This document shows, one piece after another, positions 8,500 through 17,981 of a stretch of 59,281 nt of DNA (its first letter is position 1; the number at the start of each line of letters is the position of its first letter). Source of the DNA: Clostridiales bacterium (lineage in GTDB: Bacteria > Bacillota > Clostridia > Lachnospirales > Lachnospiraceae); assembly GCA_012837605.1 (NCBI GenBank), contig DUQV01000007.1, positions 1-59,281 of the forward strand. Direction: 5' to 3'. The notes below the pieces were generated by a model. It was not told where the DNA came from. It was given only the letters and a program-made list of their open reading frames with translations, and did not search any database. The position numbers and the translations under genes are program-made.

Positions 8500-8578
8500 T
8501 GAAATCCTCTTCCTCTGAAATAAAACTATAAATATCAGAATATTAAATATGATTGGCAAAACAGCTAAAATAATTATG

Positions 8579-9262
8579 TTAAATAGATTCTCGGATTATT
8601 TCTTCAAATTCTTTGAATTTTTTATTATAGTTATTAACATTCTCCATAATATCCCCATGAAAAATACTTGTTCCGGATACAATTACATTCGCTCCTGCCA
8701 TAAGCACATTCATAACATTATCAGGCCTGATACCACCATCCACCTCAATATCAATTGCAGCACCGGCTTTTTCTGCTTTTTCCTTTAGATCCCTTATCTT
8801 CTGCAGGGCAGATGGAATAAAGGCTTGTCCGCCTGCTCCCGGTTCAACACTCATAATAAGAACCATATCTATGCTGTTTAATACCGGATCAAGCCTGTCC
8901 AATCCCGTTCCGGGATTTAAGGATACGCCTGCTTTCAACCCCATAGACTTTATACGGTTCACAGTAGCCATAAGGTCTGAGCATGCCTCCGCATGAACTG
9001 TTATTATATCTGCTCCGGCGTTCTTATAATCTTCAAGCATTCTTATCGGTTCTTCAACCATAAGATGCACATCAAAAACTAGGTTTGAATTTCTGCGGAT
9101 TGATTTTATCACAGGTGTTCCAAAACTGATACCGGGAACGTAATGTCCGTCCATAACATCAATGTGCAGATAACTTACACCTGCTTCTTCAATCATGTTA
9201 ATTTGTTTTCCCAATGCATTAAAATCTGCTGCCAGAATAGATGGCGAAAGTATAATCTTCAT
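8579..9262 (-). CDS. rpe: Ribulose-phosphate 3-epimerase
   Basis: LSPSILAADFNALG, HIDVMDGHYVPGISFG, EVDGGIRPDN. Confidence 0.97.
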   Translation of the reverse strand: MKIILSPSILAADFNALGKQINMIEEAGVSYLHIDVMDGHYVPGISFGTPVIKSIRRNSNLVFDVHLMVEEPIRMLEDYKNAGADIITVHAEACSDLMATVNRIKSMGLKAGVSLNPGTGLDRLDPVLNSIDMVLIMSVEPGAGGQAFIPSALQKIRDLKEKAEKAGAAIDIEVDGGIRPDNVMNVLMAGANVIVSGTSIFHGDIMENVNNYNKKFKEFEEIIRESI

Positions 9263-9323
9263 TTTTCATTCTCCATTAAATTTTTCATTTTTTTAATAAC
9301 TGATAATACATTTAATCTCCCCC

Positions 9324-10226
9324 TTAATATCTTTTAATATCCTTAAGTTCCTCATATAATGCCTTATAATTATCATATCGGATGCTGCTTATTTTACCCT
9401 CGTTAAGTGCTGCTTTAACAGCACATCCCGGTTCATTCAAATGCATGCATCCGATAAATCGGCATTTATCCTCATACTCATTAAATTCATTAAAATACTC
9501 TTTAAGCTCCTCTTTTTCCACCTCATCAATATACAGGGAGCTGAAACCGGGTGTGTCCATGACGTAGCTGTTATCATCTACATAGATAAGCTCAGAATGT
9601 CTTGTGGTATGCCTTCCCCTCTTAATCTTTTCACTGACACTTCCTATCTCCATCTGAGCTTTGGGATTGATTGTATTAATCAAAGAGGATTTGCCTACAC
9701 CTGACGGACCCGCCAGTACAGTGGTTTTCCCCTTTAAAAGCTTACGTATAGTAGGTATTCCATCCTCCTGAAGTACACTTATACTGACTATCTCATAGCC
9801 ACTGCGAATATATGTGTCGATCAGTAAGCTCATTTCCTTTCTACCGACAATATCCTTTTTGTTGAAGCATATTATTGTATGAACCTTCTGTCTCTGCATC
9901 ATAATAAGAAAACGATCCAGAAGGTTCAGATTTGGAGCAGGCTCTGCTGCCGCAAAGATAACCATTGCCTGATCTACATTAGCGACAGCAGGTCTGATAA
10001 TTTCATTTTTTCTGGGAAGAATACGGGTAATTACGCCTTTGCCCTCAGGCTGATTACTGATATCAATCTCTACATCATCACCAACAAGCGGCTTGATATT
10101 CTGAATACGAAATAACCCTTTTGCTTTACATTCAAAGATTTCGTCTGATTTAGGTACATGGACATAGTAGAAGCCTGCTATTCCTTTGACAATCTTACCC
10201 TTCAAACTATTCCTCCACTGCTTCAA
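9324..10226 (-). CDS. rsgA: Ribosome small subunit-dependent GTPase A
   Basis: Circularly permuted GTPase: AGPSGVGKSSLIN, DTPGFSSL, C-terminal Cys/His zinc motif CRFIGCMHLNEPGC. Confidence 0.96.
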   Translation of the reverse strand: MKQWRNSLKGKIVKGIAGFYYVHVPKSDEIFECKAKGLFRIQNIKPLVGDDVEIDISNQPEGKGVITRILPRKNEIIRPAVANVDQAMVIFAAAEPAPNLNLLDRFLIMMQRQKVHTIICFNKKDIVGRKEMSLLIDTYIRSGYEIVSISVLQEDGIPTIRKLLKGKTTVLAGPSGVGKSSLINTINPKAQMEIGSVSEKIKRGRHTTRHSELIYVDDNSYVMDTPGFSSLYIDEVEKEELKEYFNEFNEYEDKCRFIGCMHLNEPGCAVKAALNEGKISSIRYDNYKALYEELKDIKRY

Positions 10227-12339
10227 ATTCTACAACCCATACATAAGGGTTCCCTTGTTCATCTTTAAATATTATGCCATCTACATACATTGTTACTAAT
10301 CCAATTGATGCACTTTCTCCTTCAATATTTCGGACAGTAAGAGGGAAATCGACAATGGAAGCCATTTCATTATAAATTTCAGTTCCATAGCCGTTTTGCT
10401 CCATCTCAAGTATGATTTCAGCTTCACCGTCTCCAACATAATAGAACGGGTTAACATCAATTGTAACACTGCCTATATATCTGTAATTGCCTGATCCGGA
10501 ACCACCTGCACCCGGATCAACATCTGTCTCGGATCCTGTACTTACTGTAATATTTATCTTCGTACCTATATCAACCAGCTCACCGGCAGTATTATCCTGA
10601 TAAGTAATTACTCCTTCAGAATATGTCCCAGACGGCTCATAATTTATGTCGCCCCGAATCAATCCGGCTTCACTTAAGAGTTCTTCTGCTTGAGCAACCG
10701 TCTTACCTACCAAACTGGGAACTGCAGTTTGAACAGCCTCAGGTCCTTTGCTTACATATACCATAATGGTATCACCCGGCTTGACTATGGATTCCTTCGG
10801 CGGATCCGTAGACACTACACTGCCGCTTGGAATCTCACTGCTGAATACATCTTCTCTTTCAGGTACAAGTCCATATTCCTTAAGCTTCTGCTCAGCATGT
10901 TCCCATGTATTGCCGTATACATAAGGTATCGTCACCGGCTCGGCTCCTATGCTTACATATAGGATTACTTCCGAATCTACAGGGTAATCCGTACCCGACA
11001 GCGGGTACTGTCTCATTACATAACCCACTTCATATTCGGCAGAATATTCCTCCTGAGGAATAATATGTGCTTTAGGATTCTTTGCTTTAATCGCCCTTTC
11101 TGCATCCTCCAATTTATGTCCTATAACTGAAGGGAATGTGTAGGTTTCAATGGAAGGAGTCGGTTCAGGAGATGGTGTTGGCTCCAAAGTAGGTTCCGGT
11201 GTAGGTGTTAAAGTAGGAACAGGATCATTATCCGGATTTGTATTGTCATCTTTTAGAAGTATAAAGCGTCCCACTATAAACATAATTACTGCTGCCAAAA
11301 CTAAAATTGCTGTTATGGTCAGTGCGGTAAATATTTTATCCATTTTTGAACTTGTAGAATCTAAATCATCGTCATCATCATCTACCACTTTGTTGGGTCT
11401 TGCATTTTTATATTTGTCACCGTAGTATGCTGTACTTTTTATTCTGCCCAAATCATTTGATATATTTATGGTTGGAGAATCATTTGCCACAAACGAAGGA
11501 ATCTGAACAAAATCTCCGTTCGGATTGGAAAGAGCTCTCTTTAAATCAACTATTAACTCAGAGGCAGAGTGATATCTTCTCTCCGGTCTTTTTTGCATAC
11601 ACTTTTGAACTATTTTATCCACGCTTAACGGGATATTGTCATCCAATTCCCGAAGAGGCATAGCTTCTCCTTGAATATGAAGCATCGCTACGGATACGGT
11701 ATTATCACCCGCGAAGGGTACCTTTCCTGAAAGCATCTCATATAATGTAACTCCAAGAGAGTAGATATCACTTTTTTCATCACTATATCCGCCTCTGGCC
11801 TGCTCCGGAGACAGATAATGAACGGAACCCATGGCATTAGATGTAACAGTATTGGAGTTTGAAGCCTTTGCTATACCAAAATCTGTTACCTTTACCTTGC
11901 CGTCTCTGGATATAATAATATTCTGAGGCTTGATATCCCTATGAATGATATGATTATCATGGGCAGCTTCCATTCCCTGCGCTATCTGAATAGCTATACC
12001 AACTGCTTCTTTTACCTCCAGCTTTCCCTTTCTTTCAATAAATCTTTTAAGGGTTATGCCTTCCACCAGCTCCATTACAATATAATGTAATCCCCCATCA
12101 TCACCAACATCATATACATTGACAATGTTTGGGTGGGACAGCCCTGCTGCAGATTGAGCTTCGCCCCTGAATTTATTGACAAAGCTTTTATCGCTTGAAT
12201 ATTCCGGTTTTAATACTTTAATCGCAACAAAGCGGTTTAACCTTTCGTCCTTCGCTTTATAGACGTCCGCCATACCGCCCGATCCGACAATATCAATGAT
12301 TTCATATCGATCGCTGATAAACATACCGGGTTTTAACAT
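10207..12339 (-). CDS. prkC: PASTA-domain Ser/Thr protein kinase (PrkC/Stk1)
   Basis: IVGSGGMADVYKAKD, HRDIKPQNI, DFGIAKA; TM segment; Pro/Thr linker; three PASTA repeats. Confidence 0.95.
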   Translation of the reverse strand: MLKPGMFISDRYEIIDIVGSGGMADVYKAKDERLNRFVAIKVLKPEYSSDKSFVNKFRGEAQSAAGLSHPNIVNVYDVGDDGGLHYIVMELVEGITLKRFIERKGKLEVKEAVGIAIQIAQGMEAAHDNHIIHRDIKPQNIIISRDGKVKVTDFGIAKASNSNTVTSNAMGSVHYLSPEQARGGYSDEKSDIYSLGVTLYEMLSGKVPFAGDNTVSVAMLHIQGEAMPLRELDDNIPLSVDKIVQKCMQKRPERRYHSASELIVDLKRALSNPNGDFVQIPSFVANDSPTINISNDLGRIKSTAYYGDKYKNARPNKVVDDDDDDLDSTSSKMDKIFTALTITAILVLAAVIMFIVGRFILLKDDNTNPDNDPVPTLTPTPEPTLEPTPSPEPTPSIETYTFPSVIGHKLEDAERAIKAKNPKAHIIPQEEYSAEYEVGYVMRQYPLSGTDYPVDSEVILYVSIGAEPVTIPYVYGNTWEHAEQKLKEYGLVPEREDVFSSEIPSGSVVSTDPPKESIVKPGDTIMVYVSKGPEAVQTAVPSLVGKTVAQAEELLSEAGLIRGDINYEPSGTYSEGVITYQDNTAGELVDIGTKINITVSTGSETDVDPGAGGSGSGNYRYIGSVTIDVNPFYYVGDGEAEIILEMEQNGYGTEIYNEMASIVDFPLTVRNIEGESASIGLVTMYVDGIIFKDEQGNPYVWVVEFEAVEE

Positions 12340-12356
12340 GATCCTTCACCTCATTT

Positions 12357-13079
12357 TCATACTTTAACTATTATGACTGTTATGTTGTCCTTACCTCCGT
12401 TTTCATTAGCCTGCTTTACAAGAATTTCTGTTGCAGCCTGCAGATTATCTGCATTTTCTCTAATGATTTTCTCTATGGTCTCGTCATTCAACATATTAGT
12501 CAGTCCGTCGGAGCACAGAAGAACAATATCGCCTTCATCAAGCTCAACCTCAAAAAAATCAGGCTGGGCTGTTTCGTTGGTTCCCAGTGCTCGTGTAATT
12601 ATGTTCTTATTCGGATGAGACTTTGCCTCATCCTTATCCAACTCTCCTGTTTTCACCATTGCCTGTACCAAGCTGTGATCTTCTGTTATTTGTATAATCT
12701 CATTGCTGATAACATATAGTCTGCTATCTCCTATGTTCGCCACGTACATTACATTATCACATATAGTCGCTGCAACAAACGTAGTGCCCATACCTTCATA
12801 ATCAGCCTGTTGTTTTGACTTTTCATACAGCTTATCGTTTGTAACAGTAATCGCCTCTTCTATCAAGGCTATCGGTGATGTAATGTCGCTATTTCTTATA
12901 TGTTCTGTAAAAAATTCAACGCAGAACCTTGAAGCATAATCGCCTGCATTATGTCCCCCCATACCGTCTGCAACGATAAATAAGTTTGGTAGATTACCGA
13001 TGGCATTTACTTCACAAAAGACATAATCTTGGTTTATCCTTCTCTTTTCCCCAATATCAGTGATTGAAAATGCTTTCAA
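12357..13079 (-). CDS. prpC: PP2C-type Ser/Thr phosphatase
   Basis: FIVADGMGGHNAGDYAS, VANIGDSRLYVI, ITEDHSLV, LLCSDGLTNML; next to prkC. Confidence 0.95.
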   Translation of the reverse strand: MKAFSITDIGEKRRINQDYVFCEVNAIGNLPNLFIVADGMGGHNAGDYASRFCVEFFTEHIRNSDITSPIALIEEAITVTNDKLYEKSKQQADYEGMGTTFVAATICDNVMYVANIGDSRLYVISNEIIQITEDHSLVQAMVKTGELDKDEAKSHPNKNIITRALGTNETAQPDFFEVELDEGDIVLLCSDGLTNMLNDETIEKIIRENADNLQAATEILVKQANENGGKDNITVIIVKV

Positions 13080-13183
13080 GCCCGCACCTCCTCGTCCAAC
13101 CCAAACACTTAGGCTTCAGGCAGGTACTTCTCATCCCCATATTTTATCAAACAATTTCATAGGATACAACTACCTGTATCTTT

Positions 13184-14218
13184 TTATTTACTACTTTGAT
13201 CTAAGTGGCTTTTTCTTAGCTGACCACAAGCAGCATTAATATCTGAGCCCATTTCTCTTCTAATAGTAACATTTATTCTATATTTTTCAAGTATATTTTT
13301 GAATTTTTGTATTTTATTGCTATTTGATTTTATAAAGGTTCTTTCTTTTATTGGATTGACAGGTATTAAATTTACATGACAATTATATCCTTTTAATAAT
13401 TGACTTAGCTCCTTTGCATGCTCTTCTTCATCATTGATTCCCTCTGTCAGGCAATATTCAAATGTCAGCCGCCTGCCGGTTCTTTCATAATAGTATTTGA
13501 CGGCTTCCATAACGACCGAAAGCTCATATTGTCGGGCTATCGGCATCAGCTTCTTTCTTATCTCATTATTAGGTGCATGAAGTGACAATGCCAAGGTAAT
13601 CGGAAGCTCTTCATCGGCAAGCACGCGGATCTTATCCGGAATCCCGCAAGTGGATACGGTAATATTTCTTGCACTAATATTGAGTCCGCCCGAATCAGAT
13701 AAGATGCGTATAAAACGCACCAGATTATTATAATTGTCCAAGGGTTCTCCTGTTCCCATTACCACAACATTACTTACTCTTTCTCCTGATATCGTTTGAA
13801 TTCGATATATCTGATCAAGCATTTCGGATGCGGTAAGATCTCTTTCCTTCCCGCCGATAGTAGATGCACAGAAGGTACACCCCATTCTGCATCCTACTTG
13901 CGAGGAGATACATACACTGTTGCCATGGTGATATTTCATCAGTACACTTTCAATTACTCTGTCATCATTTAGACGAAACAGGTATTTTACGGTTCCATCT
14001 TTTTCAGATACAAGACTGTCTGCTGCTTTAAGGACTGTTAGGGGATAGTGTTCATTAAGTATATTCCTTAACTGCTTAGGCAGATTTGTCATATCATCAT
14101 ATGAGCCCACCAGCTTTTTGTGAATCCATTTATAAATCTGTTTTGCCCTAAAAGCCGGCTGATCCAATTTATTCATTTCAATTACCAGTTCATCCAAATA
14201 TAGGGACTTTATATCCAA
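13184..14218 (-). CDS. rlmN: 23S rRNA (adenine2503-C2)-methyltransferase
   Basis: Radical SAM CRMGCTFCAS, MGTGEPLDNY, SLHAPN. Confidence 0.97.
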   Translation of the reverse strand: MDIKSLYLDELVIEMNKLDQPAFRAKQIYKWIHKKLVGSYDDMTNLPKQLRNILNEHYPLTVLKAADSLVSEKDGTVKYLFRLNDDRVIESVLMKYHHGNSVCISSQVGCRMGCTFCASTIGGKERDLTASEMLDQIYRIQTISGERVSNVVVMGTGEPLDNYNNLVRFIRILSDSGGLNISARNITVSTCGIPDKIRVLADEELPITLALSLHAPNNEIRKKLMPIARQYELSVVMEAVKYYYERTGRRLTFEYCLTEGINDEEEHAKELSQLLKGYNCHVNLIPVNPIKERTFIKSNSNKIQKFKNILEKYRINVTIRREMGSDINAACGQLRKSHLDQSSK

Positions 14219-14237
14219 ATGTTTTACCTACTTTCAT

Positions 14238-14260
14238 GTAATGGTGTCAGGCACCATTAC
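14238..14260. repeat. Short palindrome GTAATGGTG-TCAGG-CACCATTAC overlapping rsmB stop codon
   Basis: Perfect 9-bp inverted repeat; related copies at 21707, 21825, 46148, 46179. Confidence 0.7.
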
Positions 14261-15621
14261 AGATTTTTCTCTTTCCTCATTCTGCATATGAAAAATCCAT
14301 CGGTGGGATGGATTCCCTGCAGAAGCTGTATATAACCGGATTTGGTGGTATCTGAATGTAAAACCTCCGGAAGATAATTATCCAGACTTTCAGGAGAAAA
14401 GTCATGATTAGCCAGAAACCATTCCATGTTTCCTATATTCTCATTACGGTCAACTGTACAGGTAGAATATATTAATATTCCACCCGGTTTTACATATTCT
14501 GAGACTACATTTAGGATTTTTCTTTGTAATTCTACCAGCTCTTTTTGTTGGTTTTGTGTCATTTTATATTTTATATCATATTTTTTCCCCAATACACCTA
14601 ATCCGGAGCATGGGAGATCGGCAATAACCACATCTGCTTTGTTTATAATATCAACATCGGGTACCGTTGCATCCCATACCTTGGTTTCTATATTGGTAAT
14701 ACCCATCCGGAGTATATTCTCCTGAATAAGCATGATTTTGTGTTCAGTTAAATCTCTTGCTGATACCCTTCCTGCCTTCTCTGCTATATGCAGTGCTTTC
14801 CCACCGGGGGCAGAGCACACATCAACCACAAAGTCTCCATTATCTGCACCGGATACTTCTCCTACCAGCATAGAGCTGACATCCTGAACAGCAAATAAAC
14901 CGTCTTTAAATGCTTTTATGTTTTCCAAATAATCAAAATTCTTTATAATAAAAGCTTCTTTAAGGTATGGGTGCTCATATACCGTTATCCCTTCACCGGC
15001 TAACTCCTTCTTAAGTTCCTCCGGAGTTGTCTTTAATCGGTTACAGCGAATGGTAATTTCCTTTTCCTTTAAAGAAGCTTCCAACATCTTCTCAACCTGC
15101 CCGGGGTTATATTGGTTAAGCAGCATTTCCACAAGCCATCCCGGGGCAGAATACCGAACACTCAGATACTTAAGTATATCAACTTCCTTATCAGGATAAA
15201 TAATATCTCCCATTCCGGCTATTTTTCTCAGGTTGGCATTTACAAATCCCGACAGTTTTGCAAATCCGCGCTTTTTAGCCAGCTTAACCGCCTCATTACA
15301 CACGGCAAAGGATGGTATACTATCCATATATAGAAGCTGATATACGCTAAGTCTAAGGAGATTCCTTATTAACGGCTTCATTTTCCTGACAGGCAGGGTT
15401 GAAAATAGTTCAATTACATAATCAAGGGTAATGTAATGCTTTACAGTACCCGTAAAAAGTCTTGATATAAATGCTCTTTCCTGTTTTGATCTGTCCTGAT
15501 TTTGCTTTAGTACCCTATCTAATACTCTATGGCTAAACTCATCCCCATCAATTACCTGAAGAAGCATATCAAGTACAATCTCTCTTTCGTTGTCTTGATC
15601 AGTCACGGCGTCTTCCTCCAA
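14257..15621 (-). CDS. rsmB: 16S rRNA (cytosine967-C5)-methyltransferase
   Basis: N-terminal NusB-like domain; VDVCSAPGGKALHIAE, ADLPCSGLGVLGKK, YSTCTVDRNEN. Confidence 0.95.
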   Translation of the reverse strand: MEEDAVTDQDNEREIVLDMLLQVIDGDEFSHRVLDRVLKQNQDRSKQERAFISRLFTGTVKHYITLDYVIELFSTLPVRKMKPLIRNLLRLSVYQLLYMDSIPSFAVCNEAVKLAKKRGFAKLSGFVNANLRKIAGMGDIIYPDKEVDILKYLSVRYSAPGWLVEMLLNQYNPGQVEKMLEASLKEKEITIRCNRLKTTPEELKKELAGEGITVYEHPYLKEAFIIKNFDYLENIKAFKDGLFAVQDVSSMLVGEVSGADNGDFVVDVCSAPGGKALHIAEKAGRVSARDLTEHKIMLIQENILRMGITNIETKVWDATVPDVDIINKADVVIADLPCSGLGVLGKKYDIKYKMTQNQQKELVELQRKILNVVSEYVKPGGILIYSTCTVDRNENIGNMEWFLANHDFSPESLDNYLPEVLHSDTTKSGYIQLLQGIHPTDGFFICRMRKEKNL

Positions 15622-16297
15622 ATAATAAAATCAAACGCAATAGCTGCAGAATTGTTGCCGCTGCTGCCGCAACATATGTCAGTGCCGCTGCATCCAATAC
15701 CTTTTTTGACTGTGCCAATTCCTCATAGTGAAGAATCCCGGTCTCTCCCAGACACCGTATCGCTCTTCTGGAAGCATTGAATTCAACAGGTAAAGTTACC
15801 AGTTGGAATAATACCGCTGTTGAAAAGAGTATAATACCTATATCAATCAATGTCTGTGAGCCGGTCAGCAAAAGTCCGATAAGAATTAACGGCCATGCAA
15901 TTGCCGCACCAAAATTGGCTACAGGAACCAATGCACTTCTCAACTTCAACGGGACATATGCATTCCGATGCTGGATCGCATGTCCGCACTCATGAGCTGC
16001 AACACCTATGGCCGCAATTGAATTGCTGCCATATACTGAATCTGATAAACGAAGTACTTTCCTTCTGGGATCGTAATGATCTGTCAACTGTCCATGTACA
16101 TGCTCAATATTTACATCATATATACCGGCACGTTGAAGAATTCTTTCTGCTGCCTGAGCTCCTGTCATTCCTGATAGACTTCTTACTCGGGAGAATTTTG
16201 CAAATGTTGATTTTACCTTTGCAGAAGCTGCCAAAGATAAAATAACTCCTATAATTACAAGAATATATGTCGGATCAAAATAAAAAGGAAATAACAT
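15599..16297 (-). CDS. Zinc metallopeptidase, YugP family
   Basis: GVAAHECGHAIQHRNAYVPLKLRSALVPVANFG; membrane protein. Confidence 0.9.
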   Translation of the reverse strand: MLFPFYFDPTYILVIIGVILSLAASAKVKSTFAKFSRVRSLSGMTGAQAAERILQRAGIYDVNIEHVHGQLTDHYDPRRKVLRLSDSVYGSNSIAAIGVAAHECGHAIQHRNAYVPLKLRSALVPVANFGAAIAWPLILIGLLLTGSQTLIDIGIILFSTAVLFQLVTLPVEFNASRRAIRCLGETGILHYEELAQSKKVLDAAALTYVAAAAATILQLLRLILLFGGRRRD

Positions 16298-16430
16298 ACA
16301 TCCACCTTCTTTCTTAATGCTGTTTTTTATTGTTACATGTTGTCTTGTTGTCTATATGTCACCATCACTTGCTAAAGCAGTGATTACTCGGTTCAATTAT
16401 CTTAAAATATTAAAATGTAATATTCGGCAG

Positions 16431-17360
16431 CTATCCAAGTACCGTTCCTTTTTCTATAGGATATCCTCTTAAGAATGCATCGCAGCTTAGCCGTTTCTTG
16501 CCCTCTAACTGAAGTTCATATATCTCAAGAGCATCCTTTCCTGTCATAACAGTAATTGTGTCCCTGTCTGTCTTAATCACCTCACCGGGCTTTCCACCCT
16601 CGGCACATTCTACCACCTTGGCCTTCCATATTTTAAGTATTTTTCCGTTTAACTTGGTATAAGCACTAGGCCATGGATTAAGTCCCCGTATCAACCGCTC
16701 GATTTCTACGGCTGACTTGCGAAAATCAATATCTCCCATCTCTTTGTCCATCATTTTTACATAAGTGGCCAATGAGTCGTCCTGAGGTATTCTTGCAGCA
16801 CTCCCATCCTCAAGCTGCTTCAGTGCTTTGACTAACAGCTTTGCACCCAGTACTGCAAGCTTATCATGAAGGCTTCCCCCTGTCTCATCATCTGCTATGG
16901 GAATGCTTTCCCACAGAATCATATCTCCGGTATCAAGTTTTACATCCATATGCATTATGGTTACTCCGGTTTCCTTGTCTCCGTTTATAATAGCCGCCTG
17001 AATAGGTGCAGCACCTCTGTATTTTGGCAGCAGTGATGCATGGACATTTATACAGCCATAAGGCGGTATATCAAGAAGCTCCTTAGGCAGGATCTGACCG
17101 AAAGCTGCAACCACAATAACCTCGGGCTTAAGATTTCGGATAGTCTGTAAAACTTTAGGATTTCCAACCTTAACCGGCTGGTATATATTCAGGTTGTGCT
17201 TTAGGGCTGCCTCTTTAACGGCAGGGAAGCTTATCTTTCCGCCCCTTCCCTTAACCTTATCCGGCTGTGTTACCACCCCGATAACCTCATGACCTTCCCG
17301 TATTATTTCCTCCAATATGCTGACTGCAAAATCAGGAGTACCCATAAATAAAACCTTCAT
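16431..17360 (-). CDS. fmt: Methionyl-tRNA formyltransferase
   Basis: MKVLFMGTPDFAVSIL, INVHASLLPKYRGAAPIQAAI. Confidence 0.97.
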   Translation of the reverse strand: MKVLFMGTPDFAVSILEEIIREGHEVIGVVTQPDKVKGRGGKISFPAVKEAALKHNLNIYQPVKVGNPKVLQTIRNLKPEVIVVAAFGQILPKELLDIPPYGCINVHASLLPKYRGAAPIQAAIINGDKETGVTIMHMDVKLDTGDMILWESIPIADDETGGSLHDKLAVLGAKLLVKALKQLEDGSAARIPQDDSLATYVKMMDKEMGDIDFRKSAVEIERLIRGLNPWPSAYTKLNGKILKIWKAKVVECAEGGKPGEVIKTDRDTITVMTGKDALEIYELQLEGKKRLSCDAFLRGYPIEKGTVLG

Positions 17361-17386
17361 AAAATACTTCCTCTCTCTTTATGATA

Positions 17387-17908
17387 TTACTCGTCAGTCT
17401 CTTCTTCCTGATATGCTGTGTCTCTAAGCCCGTCCTTAACCTTTTCAACATATAATATACCATTCAGATGATCAATTTCGTGGCATATTGCCCGTGCCAG
17501 CAGTTCGGTTCCTTCCAAAGTAAATTCTTTCATATCTTTATCATAGGCTTTTACTTTAACATAATTAGGTCTCTCAACAGTTCCAACCTTGCCCGGAACA
17601 CTAAGACATCCTTCGTCACCTGTCTGACAGCCGTCTGTCTCTATAATTTCCGGATTGATAAGAATTATAGGATTATTAGCCTCCTCTGATACATCTATGA
17701 CTACAACCCGCTTAAGTACACCAATCTGTGGAGCGGCCAAGCCAACACCTTCTGCATCATATAGGGTATCCAGCATGTCGTCAATTAAAACCAACAGTCT
17801 TTTATCTATCTTCTCAACTTTTTTGCTGACCTTGGTCAGTATGCTGTCTCCCATTGTTCTAATATTTCTTATGGCCATAGTATTCCTCCAATCCAATCTG
17901 AAAATCAA
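17387..17908 (-). CDS. def: Peptide deformylase
   Basis: [27 protein letters not shown]. Confidence 0.97.
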   Translation of the reverse strand: MIFRLDWRNTMAIRNIRTMGDSILTKVSKKVEKIDKRLLVLIDDMLDTLYDAEGVGLAAPQIGVLKRVVVIDVSEEANNPIILINPEIIETDGCQTGDEGCLSVPGKVGTVERPNYVKVKAYDKDMKEFTLEGTELLARAICHEIDHLNGILYVEKVKDGLRDTAYQEEETDE

Positions 17909-17981
17909 ATATCAATAATATAATAAAATTTTTAAAGCAAAATATAATACTTAGTGATAGTAAACAATATTCGAGTACGCT

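Noticed and set aside
10207-10226. Overlap of rsgA and prkC as possible frameshift or fusion
   Set aside because: Short overlap of co-directional neighbours is common translational coupling; both proteins complete.
11150-11425. Plus-strand Gly/Val/Ser-rich ORF
   Set aside because: Reverse complement of the Pro/Thr-rich linker and TM region of prkC; artefact of biased codons.
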